Shown here: piece by piece, positions 57,077 to 64,000 of the stretch
Layout of the letters: the number at the start of each line of letters is the position of its first letter
How positions within the stretch are numbered: position 1 is the stretch's first letter
NCBI GenBank assembly: GCA_018401055.1
Contig: JAGYLB010000108.1
Location: forward strand, 1-64,000
Direction of reading: 5' to 3'
From: Roseicyclus sp.
GTDB lineage: Bacteria; Pseudomonadota; Alphaproteobacteria; Rhodobacterales; Rhodobacteraceae
DNA length: 64,000 nt
Notes under the pieces: model-generated
The model's input: the letters and a program-made list of their open reading frames with translations, nothing else
The model's database searches: none
Told to the model about the DNA's origin: nothing
Made by a program: the position numbers and the translations under genes

Positions 57077-58996
57077 CTATATTTTGAGCAAATATCTGGC
57101 GAATCCGATGTCGTCGATGCCGTCGAACGCGAGGCCAAGCGCGCTCAGCCGGTCGCCATGAGACGCAGCACCGGGGCCGGTCTGGACCACCACGGTCACA
57201 CCGCCCAACGGGGTCAGGCGAAAGCTTGGCTCGACGACCGGGTCGAGAGGCCCACGCGCCGATGCGATGTAATCCACAAGCGCGCTGCGCACCGGATCGG
57301 ACGTGGAACAGACCGTCTCGCAGGCTTGGGCAGCCGGGAAATGCCCCCCGCCCGCCGCGCGATAGGCGCTTGTAGCGACCAGAAAGCTGGCATCGTCACG
57401 CACCGGCAGACCGCACGACAGGCGCAGGTTGCGGATGCGCCCCGGCCCCTCGCGGATCACATCGCCCTCGGCGTTGGTGCGGGCGGTCTGGCTCAGGTCG
57501 ATCTCGTAGCGCAACCCGTCCATCCGGTCGAAATTGTAGCTGGCAAACGCCATGTCGATCAGCGGTTGCGGTGGGCCATCATAGGCAGGGTCGATCCGGA
57601 GAAACGCAGAGGCCGAGCGTTCCAGCCAGTCGCGCAATTGCGCCCCCGTGGCGCGCAGCAATGTCAGCCCGTTGGAATAGGCATAGAGATCGGCGGCATG
57701 GCGCAGCAGCACGACACCTGCCGGAATGTCGGTATAATGGTCCGGGCCGCCCCGTCCCCCGGCCTTGAAGGGGGTGGTGACGGAAATCAGCGGAAGGGCT
57801 GCCAGATCGTCACGATCTTCCAACAGGGGTGCTACTGCGGCCCGCTGTGCATCGGCAATCACCTGCGTCGCGGCGCAAGGCGCCAGTAGACTGAAATAGG
57901 TCTCGAGCGGCACCGCACAACGCCCGAGAGGCCGGGCGGAATAGGCTCGCGTCAGGCGATGACCGCGCGCCAACTGTTGGCGCAGCACAGGCAAGCGCTG
58001 CAAACGACGCCGCAGCGCCACGCGATTCTCGGGGTTCCCTTCGGCAACCTCGGTCAGCCGGACCCGGGCTTCCCGCACGATCCAGCGCCGATCAGGATCA
58101 CCGTCCTGGGCGGCCCTCAACTCAAGATCGATCTGGCCCAGATGCGAGCCCCAGAACCCGGGCTGGACCACCGGGGTGCCCCCGACCAGACCTGTCGGAT
58201 CGGTCGGGCGCGGGAAAACTCGGTGGGTATGGCCCGCGATGACGGCATCCACGCCGTCGAGACAGGCAAGCAGACGGCCCACATTCTCGCCCTCGCCCGC
58301 GTCCTGTTCTGAGCCGAGGCCGCTGTGGGCCAGCACGATGACGATGTCGGCACCCTTGGCCCGCATGGATGCGACCTCGCGCTGAACCGACGGCAAGATG
58401 GCATCGACCTGCAACCGTCCCTCCAGATGGATGCGGGCCCAACGCAGCACCTGTGGCGGCGTCGCGCCCGTGACCCCGATGCGCAGCGTCCGCACGGCAC
58501 CGCCGGCATCGACGAGGTTGCGCTCGAGGATCGTATGACGCGCAAAAAGCCGCGCCCCGTCATTCAGAGGCTGCGCATTTGCAAGAACAACCGGATAGCG
58601 TGCCGCCGCCAAGGCCCGCTCCAGCACATCGAGGCCGAAGTCGAAGTCATGATTGCCCAGTGTTGCCGCATCATAGCCCAGCGCATTCATGGCGGCGATC
58701 ATCGGGTGGATATCGCCCTCGGGCATCAGGCCGGAGAGGGCAGCATCGGCCAGCGGTGCGCCCTGCAAGGTATCGCCATTGTCGAACAGAAGTGTGTTGG
58801 GGCAATCGGCGCGCGCCTGTTCGATCAGCACCGCGAGATTGGCCAGACCGACACTGTCATCGCGCCGGTCGGTGAAATAGTTGAATGGGAAAAGATGCGC
58901 GTGCAGATCGGATGTCGCCAGCACACGCAAACACAATGCGGCATCTTTCGACGCCGCATCGAATGGTGTGGCCGCCAGTGTCCCGGTGACGGTCAT
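57077..58996 (-). CDS. 2',3'-cyclic-nucleotide 2'-phosphodiesterase/3'-nucleotidase family protein
   Basis: About 639 residues. Metal-binding motifs of the calcineurin-like phosphoesterase: LATSDLHAHLFPF, DNGDTLQG, GNHDFDFGLDVLERAL, and IAGHTHRVFPRP; then a 5'-nucleotidase C-terminal domain with PFKAGGRGGPDHYTDI and AYRAAGGGHFPAAQ. No signal peptide from the chosen ATG 58996 (upstream ATG 59083 possible), unlike periplasmic CpdB, so its place in the cell is unclear. Intact. Same strand as the ABC genes, 166 bases before them. Confidence 0.85.
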   Translation of the reverse strand: MTVTGTLAATPFDAASKDAALCLRVLATSDLHAHLFPFNYFTDRRDDSVGLANLAVLIEQARADCPNTLLFDNGDTLQGAPLADAALSGLMPEGDIHPMIAAMNALGYDAATLGNHDFDFGLDVLERALAAARYPVVLANAQPLNDGARLFARHTILERNLVDAGGAVRTLRIGVTGATPPQVLRWARIHLEGRLQVDAILPSVQREVASMRAKGADIVIVLAHSGLGSEQDAGEGENVGRLLACLDGVDAVIAGHTHRVFPRPTDPTGLVGGTPVVQPGFWGSHLGQIDLELRAAQDGDPDRRWIVREARVRLTEVAEGNPENRVALRRRLQRLPVLRQQLARGHRLTRAYSARPLGRCAVPLETYFSLLAPCAATQVIADAQRAAVAPLLEDRDDLAALPLISVTTPFKAGGRGGPDHYTDIPAGVVLLRHAADLYAYSNGLTLLRATGAQLRDWLERSASAFLRIDPAYDGPPQPLIDMAFASYNFDRMDGLRYEIDLSQTARTNAEGDVIREGPGRIRNLRLSCGLPVRDDASFLVATSAYRAAGGGHFPAAQACETVCSTSDPVRSALVDYIASARGPLDPVVEPSFRLTPLGGVTVVVQTGPGAASHGDRLSALGLAFDGIDDIGFARYLLKI

Positions 58997-59151
58997 TTTG
59001 GTTCCAGTGTTACCCTGGCTGGAAACATGGCGCGACAAGTCCGTGTCGGAAACTGCGTCAGACCAAGGAATTTCGTTTTCCATCCCGCATTGCACCGGAT
59101 GTGTCGAACAGGCCATACCCTTGGTCAGGTCGGCATCAAGGAGAACAGCAC

Positions 59152-60129
59152 ATGCGGCTCGCGGCAACGGTGACCTTTGGCGGATCGGATCTGGATCGCG
59201 CGGCGGCAGAGCGCAAGGATGCGGGCGCGCTTGCACGCTTGCTGGTCGAGGGCGGACAGGTGATCGCGCTATGGCGGGGCAAGCCGCTGGTCGCGGGCGA
59301 CCCGGTTCGCATGGGGCTTGCGCGCTGGTGATGCTGGCATCCGACGATCCGGTGCTGAAACCCGCGAGCGAGCCACCGATCTTTCTGGGCCGCATCGAGG
59401 GTCAAGCCGTGTTGGCACAAGATATCTCGGGCTGGACCCCGCCCGAGCCGGTGGACGAGGCGCAGATCGGTGCCTTTCTCGATCCGACTGTCCAGCACCA
59501 CCCCGGCGCGCCCGTTGGCACCGCCTTTCGCGAGCTTCGGGCGATCATGACAACCCTGTCCGCGCGCGACGCCGAACTGGCCGCGACCGCGCGCGCCTTG
59601 GGGAATTGGCATCTGTCGCACGGGTTCTGCGCCAAATGTGGCACGGCCTCGGTGATGGCCGAGGCGGGGTGGCAAAGGGTCTGCCCCGACTGCGGGGCGC
59701 ATCATTTTCCGCGCACCGATCCGGTGGTGATCATGCTCATCACGCAAGGCGAACGGGTGCTTCTGGGGCGCTCGCCCGGCTGGCCCGAGGGGATGTTTTC
59801 GCTGCTGGCGGGATTTGTCGAACCCGGCGAGACCATCGAGGCGGCCGTGCGCCGCGAGGTATTCGAGGAAACCGCCGTACGCGTAGGCCGTGTGGATTAT
59901 CTCGCCAACCAGCCCGCCCTTTCCGGCGTCCTTGATGATCGGTTGCCGGGGCGAGGCCATGAGCGACGAGATCACCATCGACCCTGTCGAGATCGAGGCC
60001 GCCCGCTGGGTCACGCGCAGCGAATTGCTGACCGTCTTTGCCGGCGAACACCCCGAGATCCGCCCGGCGCGGCGCGGCGCCATCGCGCATTTCTTGCTGG
60101 AACACTGGTTGGCCGACAAGCTGGACTAG
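59152..60129 (+). CDS. nudC: NAD+ diphosphatase NudC, frame broken twice
   Basis: Hydrolyses NADH/NAD and removes NAD caps from RNA. N-terminal domain RLAATVTFGGSDLDRA; zinc finger FCAKCGTAS and CPDCGAHHFPR; Nudix box GFVEPGETIEAAVRREVFEE; C-terminal SDEITIDPVEIEAARW. Breaks near 59325, joining LARW-region to MLASDDPVLKPASEPP, and near 59915, joining DYLANQP to PFPASLMIGCRGEAM. About 325 residues. AAGGAGA precedes ATG 59152. Confidence 0.9.
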
Positions 60130-60247
60130 GGTCTCGCTGCAACAATCGCACGACCGATCACCCTGCGCAGTTGCCCGATGCGCCGAACCTCTGCTATCTT
60201 TCGATCAAAAGACAAAAATAAAAATAAAATCGAGCAGAGGTCAGGAC

Positions 60248-60967
60248 ATGCCATACACAATGCCCGCGCAGCGGATGGCGTTTTTCTTTTCGCCAAAAGC
60301 CGGGGGAACGTCGCTTCGCGCGTTCTTGTTCCATGCGGAAAACGGATTTCCCTTTCGCGACTATTCGGTGCAGGGCGCGCGGGTAGATGCCAACATGCTG
60401 GCGGCGAATTACCGGTTCAACCGGATCGAGCATGGCGCGCTGGAGGGATACCGCCGCTTTGCGCTGGTGCGCGACCCGGTGAAACGCTTCTTGTCGGGCT
60501 ATTCGAACCGTGTGTTGCATTACCGTGAGTTGAGCATCGAGGCCGCCGGCCGCAGCCTGTTGCGCGAGGGGCTACCGCCCGATCCCGATATCGCCACCTT
60601 CATCGAGAATTACGTCGGATACCTGCGCTGCTCCAAGCCGCTTGCCCGGCACTTCCTGAAGCAACAGAAGTTCATCGGCGCCGATCCGGCCTATTTCGAA
60701 CGGATCTTCAAGCTGGAGCGGCTGGGCGAACTGGTGAATTTCGTGAACGCGCAATGCGGGACAGACGCGAAAATGCCCCGCCTTCAGACCGGCGGGCCCA
60801 AGCTCGATTTCTTTGCGCTGGACGAGGATGTTCAGGCCGGCGTGCTGGAGATCTGCCGCCATGATATCGCGTTCCGGCTGAAACCCGACTACTGGATCCC
60901 CTATGCCCATCTGATCAGGACCGACGCGGCGCAGGATGCGCCGGCCAAGACAGGCACCTCAGGCTAG
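60248..60967 (+). CDS. Sulfotransferase family 2-like protein
   Basis: 239 residues. PAPS 5'-phosphosulfate loop FFFSPKAGGTSLRAFLFH near 11-28 and 3'-phosphate motif FALVRDPVKRFLSGYSNRV near 78-96. Ends AHLIRTDAAQDAP. No signal peptide. Acceptor unknown; Rhodobacteraceae have many such genes, often tied to surface glycans. The 30 bases before the start are A-rich (AAAAATAAAAATAAAATCG), unusual for this genome. Confidence 0.8.
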   Translation: MPYTMPAQRMAFFFSPKAGGTSLRAFLFHAENGFPFRDYSVQGARVDANMLAANYRFNRIEHGALEGYRRFALVRDPVKRFLSGYSNRVLHYRELSIEAAGRSLLREGLPPDPDIATFIENYVGYLRCSKPLARHFLKQQKFIGADPAYFERIFKLERLGELVNFVNAQCGTDAKMPRLQTGGPKLDFFALDEDVQAGVLEICRHDIAFRLKPDYWIPYAHLIRTDAAQDAPAKTGTSG

Positions 60968-61007
60968 ACGGCCCTCGGGTCGGCCCCGGGAACACAGGAT
61001 AGACAAG

Positions 61008-61481
61008 ATGAAATTCAAGGTCTCCGAGGATGTTGATGCACCGCGGTCCATGGTCTGGGCGCGGCTGACGGATTTCAGCGGCATGGAACAAGACGCCCGT
61101 GGTCGCGGGGCGAGTGTCACAAGGGTGGCCAACTGGACAACAACGGCGGAAGGCGCGGAATGGCGCGGCGAAGTCACCGTGCGCGGCAAGAGCCGCCCGC
61201 TGTCGGCCAAGGTCACACGCCTTGTGGCCGAAGAGGCCTGCGTGATCGAAAGCCGCATCGGCGGCATGGAATGTCTCTACGAGATGACCTTTGTCGCGCT
61301 GACGCCCGAGGTGACGCGGGTGGCGCTGGTGCTGGATTTGTCGGCGCAGACCCTGACGGCGCGGCTGATCTTGCAGACGATGAAGCTGGCCCGCGGACGG
61401 GTGATGCAGCGGCTGCAAGGCATGATCGCCCGGCAAGGCAATGCGGTCGAGGCCGCGTATCGCAAGGAAAAGGGCGCCTGA
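61008..61481 (+). CDS. SRPBCC (START-like) domain protein
   Basis: 157 residues. Pattern MKFKVSEDVDAPRSMVWARLTDFSGMEQ and central beta strands EWRGEVTVRGKSRPLSAKV, then a long C-terminal helix LILQTMKLARGRVMQRLQGMI, fitting the polyketide-cyclase/SRPBCC fold. Function unknown. It follows the sulfotransferase after 40 bases. Confidence 0.8.
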   Translation: MKFKVSEDVDAPRSMVWARLTDFSGMEQDARGRGASVTRVANWTTTAEGAEWRGEVTVRGKSRPLSAKVTRLVAEEACVIESRIGGMECLYEMTFVALTPEVTRVALVLDLSAQTLTARLILQTMKLARGRVMQRLQGMIARQGNAVEAAYRKEKGA

Positions 61482-61485
61482 GCGG

Positions 61486-62406
61486 TCAGTTCTGGGTCGG
61501 GCCGGTCTTGCGCTGTCGGGCCCGTTCAAGCCCCAGTTGACGTTCGCGCAAGATGATCAAGATGCCCGCGATGACGATCATCGCGCCGCCCGCCAGCGTG
61601 GTGGCCACCGGCACCTCGCCGAACACGGTGTAGCCGACGATGATCGCAAGCAGCATCGAGGTGTATTCGAAGGGCGCGATCAGCGACGCATCGGCATGCC
61701 TGTAGGCCGTCGTCATCAAGATCTGCCCCACCCCGCCAAGAAGCCCGGCAAGGATCAGCAGGCCCGCGACCTGCGGCGATGGCATGGCCCAGCCCCATGG
61801 CAGCGTCAGCAGCGACAGCAGCGTCGCCGTGATCGAGAAATAGAACACTATAGCGGACGTGGTTTCTGTCTGCACCAATCGGCGCACGAAGACCGAGGCG
61901 AGCGCGGAAAACACCGCTGACAACAAGACGACCAGCGCGCCCAGCGTCTCGCGCCTGTCCGCTGTCGTCGGGTCGATCTGCAACCTTGGGCTCAGCACGA
62001 CCAGAACACCCAAGAGACCGAAGGCGACCATCATCAGGCGGAACAGACGCACGTCCTCGCCCAGAAACATCGCGGCGAAGATGACGACAAGGATCGGCGC
62101 GGCATAGCCGATGGCCGTCACCTCGGGCAAAGGCAAAAGGCCCAGTCCGGCAAAGCCAAGGCCCATGGAGGTGGTCCCGACCAGCCCACGCCAGACATGG
62201 CCCATCGGGTTTTTCGTGCGCAGCCCGGTGTGCAATTCGCCGCGCACAGCCAGCCAGATGCCGATGACCGGAATGGCAAAAAGCGAGCGGAAGAACACCG
62301 CCTGCCCCGGCGGCACGGCGTCCGATGTCGCCTTGATGAGCGAAGACATCGCCACGAACACGCAGACGGAGATCACCTTGAGCAAGATACCGCGCAGCGG
62401 GGACAT
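61486..62406 (-). CDS. EamA/DMT-family transporter
   Basis: 306 residues, ten membrane segments in two EamA repeats: VAMSSLIKATSDAVPPGQAVFFRSLFAI in the first and SAVFSALASVFVRRLVQTE in the second; ends with a basic tail KTGPTQN. Metabolite exporter; substrate unknown. Intact. Confidence 0.85.
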   Translation of the reverse strand: MSPLRGILLKVISVCVFVAMSSLIKATSDAVPPGQAVFFRSLFAIPVIGIWLAVRGELHTGLRTKNPMGHVWRGLVGTTSMGLGFAGLGLLPLPEVTAIGYAAPILVVIFAAMFLGEDVRLFRLMMVAFGLLGVLVVLSPRLQIDPTTADRRETLGALVVLLSAVFSALASVFVRRLVQTETTSAIVFYFSITATLLSLLTLPWGWAMPSPQVAGLLILAGLLGGVGQILMTTAYRHADASLIAPFEYTSMLLAIIVGYTVFGEVPVATTLAGGAMIVIAGILIILRERQLGLERARQRKTGPTQN

Positions 62407-62457
62407 GGCGCACCGGGGATGGGACTATGGGAACCCTACGCGCGGGCGCGAATGGGT

Positions 62458-62857
62458 TCAATCGCCCGTGACGGGTGCGGCAAGACCTTTCAGGATCGGA
62501 CAGTCCGGCCGCTGATCGCCCGCGCAGCATTGGACCAGCTCGGCGAGCGTGCGGCGCATGTCGGCAAGTTCGGCCATCTTGGCGTCAATCTCGGCCAGAT
62601 GGGTTTCAGCCAAGGCCTTGACGTCTGCACTGGCCCTTTCCCGATCCTCGTAGAGCGCCAGAAGCGTCCGGCATTGCTCGATGGAAAACCCAAGGCCCCG
62701 CGCGCGGGCGATGAAGGCCAGTTTGTGCAGATGCGCCTGTGTAAACTGACGATAGCCGTTGTCGGACCTGAGTGGTGTGATCAGGCCGATATCCTCGTAA
62801 TAGCGGATCGTCTTGGCGGGCAGGCCAGGAGGCCTCCGACACGTCTCCGATATTCAT
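62458..62857 (-). CDS. cueR: Copper-responsive MerR-family regulator CueR, one frame break
   Basis: About 132 residues. Winged helix MNIGDVSEASGLPAKTIRY after mending one extra base near 62832 (otherwise SWPARQ), then YYEDIGLITP, RARGLGFSIEQCRTLL and the dimer helix. C-terminal Cu(I) loop LVQCCAGDQRPDCPILKG has the two copper Cys. Its start overlaps copA's stop by 4 bases, so the two genes share one transcript. It should activate the copper exporter gene. Confidence 0.9.
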
Positions 62858-64000
62858 GCAGCCTCCATGCGCCGCAGGCGCAGCGCGTTCAGAACGACAA
62901 GGATGGAGCTTGCGGCCATCGCACCCGCCGCAAGCATCGGGTTGAGGAACGGGCCGCCAAACAGCGCCAGCAGCCCTGCCGCGACCGGGATCAGCGCGAC
63001 ATTGTAGCCAAAGGCCCAGACAAGGTTCTGCACGATGTTGGCGAGCGTGCGGCGCGACACCTCCATCGCGGTCACGACGCCGGTGGGTGCGCCCGAGACC
63101 AGCACCACATCGCCCGCCTCGATCGCCACATCGGTGCCGGTGCCAAGGGCTATGCCCACATCGGCCTCGGCCAGCACGGCGGCATCGTTGAGGCCATCAC
63201 CGACAAAGGCGACGCGACGCCCCTCGGCCCGCCACGCTGCGACCTGTGCGCGCTTGTCGGCAGGCGACAGCCGCGCATGGGCCGTGTCGATGCCCAGTTC
63301 CTTGGCCACGGCTTGCACCGGCCCCTCGGCATCGCCGGACAGAAGCGCGACGGTGATGCCGCGCGCCTTGAGCGCTGCCACGGCGCGCGCGGCATCGGGC
63401 TTGAGCGGATCGGAGAGCGCCAGGTAGCCAAGGTAGAGCGCACCGCGCGCCACATGCACCTCGGTCGCGGGGCTGGGATCGGTCGGCGGCACGGCAACGC
63501 CCGCACCTTGCAAGAATGCGCGGCTGCCGACGCGCAGGGTTTCGCCATCGACCACAGCCTCCACGCCCGCGCCGGTTATCGCCGCGAACCGCTCGACACG
63601 AACGGGTGTGATGCCGCGCGCCTTGGCCTCTGCCAGCACGGCGCGCGCAAGCGGGTGTTCCGACGCGGTCTCAGCGCCCGCAGCCAACGACAGGAGCGTG
63701 GCCTCGTCGCAATCGCGCGTCACCTCGATGGCGGTGACGGCGGGCCGCCCTTCGGTCAGGGTGCCGGTCTTGTCGAAGGCGACCAGATCGACCTTTGACA
63801 GATGCTGCAGCGCATCGCCCTTGCGGAACAAGACGCCCAGTTCGGCAGCCCTGCCCGTGCCCGCAAGGATCGAGACGGGCGTTGCCAGACCCATGGCGCA
63901 GGGGCAGGCGATGATCAGGATCGACACGCCGATGACCAGCGCCTTGGCCGGATCGGGGGCCCAGATCAGCCAAGCGCCCGACGCCAGCAGGGCGATGACC
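62854..64000 (-). CDS. copA: Copper-translocating P-type ATPase, cut by the window end
   Basis: The C-terminal 380 or so residues of the pump; the N-terminal metal domains and first spans lie beyond 64000. Visible: the membrane CPC motif IIACPCAMGLATPVS, phosphorylation site DKTGTLTEG, the SEHPLA motif of the nucleotide-binding domain, GDGLND hinge, and two last spans VAFGYN-type with ALIPVAAGLLALFGG. Exports Cu(I) from the cytoplasm at ATP cost. Next to cueR. Confidence 0.93.
   Translation of the reverse strand, partial: VIALLASGAWLIWAPDPAKALVIGVSILIIACPCAMGLATPVSILAGTGRAAELGVLFRKGDALQHLSKVDLVAFDKTGTLTEGRPAVTAIEVTRDCDEATLLSLAAGAETASEHPLARAVLAEAKARGITPVRVERFAAITGAGVEAVVDGETLRVGSRAFLQGAGVAVPPTDPSPATEVHVARGALYLGYLALSDPLKPDAARAVAALKARGITVALLSGDAEGPVQAVAKELGIDTAHARLSPADKRAQVAAWRAEGRRVAFVGDGLNDAAVLAEADVGIALGTGTDVAIEAGDVVLVSGAPTGVVTAMEVSRRTLANIVQNLVWAFGYNVALIPVAAGLLALFGGPFLNPMLAAGAMAASSILVVLNALRLRRMEAA

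Noticed and set aside
62197..63798. Open frame of 533 codons on the plus strand
   Set aside because: Opposite cueR and copA, both recognisable on the minus strand; composition typical of antisense frames.
1..64000. CRISPR array, tRNA or rRNA genes, insertion sequences
   Set aside because: I looked for spaced repeats, cloverleaf-type tRNA sequences and transposase motifs and saw none; only ffs is a clear RNA gene.

Overview
The window is a dense, GC-rich stretch of chromosome with the gene content and order of a Rhodobacteraceae member (Alphaproteobacteria, Rhodobacter/Roseobacter relatives). The assignment rests on: an MJ0042 zinc-ribbon gene divergent from ftsE-ftsX-plsC; two adjacent deformylase genes before fmt; a lepB-rnc-era-recO group; chvI-chvG-hprK-rapZ-EIIA-HPr divergent from pckA; recR-ybaB-dnaX next to the small SRP RNA; and two signature enzymes of the ethylmalonyl-CoA (EMC) pathway, L-malyl-CoA lyase (mcl1) and methylsuccinyl-CoA dehydrogenase (mcd). 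There is no phage, insertion sequence, CRISPR array or tRNA that I can see; this is core and soft-core genome.

Layout. 1-6.7 kb: DUF4175 protein end, zinc-ribbon protein, ftsE/ftsX, an acyltransferase, a PPOX flavoprotein, rlmJ. 6.9-13.6 kb: CIA30 protein, accA, an unknown conserved gene, mcl1, a MalY/PatB lyase, def, a deformylase-like pseudoenzyme, fmt. 13.7-19.3 kb: TRIC-type membrane protein, rnhA, DUF3429, LysE exporter, YdeI-like protein, ispH, cytochrome c, methyltransferase, NYN protein. 19.4-32 kb: folK, rpoZ, the (p)ppGpp enzyme rsh, DUF2062, pdxJ, acpS, lepB, rnc, then a flavodoxin-fold oxidoreductase and argC, then era, DUF1491, a Pr6Pr membrane protein, recO, thpR. 32-36.6 kb: AAA ATPase, mcd, TauE-type exporter, DUF3859. 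36.6-44 kb: pckA against the ChvG/ChvI two-component system and a regulatory PTS set (HprK, RapZ, EIIA, HPr), then an acyltransferase. 44-53 kb: hbd, DUF6473, etfAB, trhA, zinc-ribbon methyltransferase, recR, ybaB, dnaX, ffs. 53-64 kb: hydrolase, an ABC importer of the NMT1/THI5 type, a secreted-type cyclic-nucleotide phosphodiesterase, nudC, sulfotransferase, SRPBCC protein, DMT exporter, cueR and the 5' cut copA.

How genes work together. Central carbon: mcl1, mcd, hbd, etfAB and pckA connect acetyl-CoA assimilation, acyl-CoA oxidation and gluconeogenesis; ChvGI and the HprK/HPr branch sit against pckA and plausibly report envelope state and carbon status. Protein start-up and export: def, fmt, lepB, ffs. 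Stringent response: rpoZ-rsh.

Sequence quality. About 28 of roughly 75 protein genes have one or more single-base frame breaks, including essential ones (fmt, era, rnc, lepB, acpS, ftsX, dnaX). The breaks can almost all be mended by one base and sit in otherwise fully conserved proteins, so I treat them as unpolished assembly errors and give each gene as one CDS across its breaks.

Non-coding structure that deserves attention: a family of GTAG-headed 20-base palindromes (REP/BIME-like) at four intergenic sites, a recurring CTTCA...AAAATA...GGGGG box beside strong hairpins, paired TTGCGCAA palindromes in front of mcl1, a triplicated 11-base repeat in front of the ABC ATPase gene, and a hexamer array in front of chvI.
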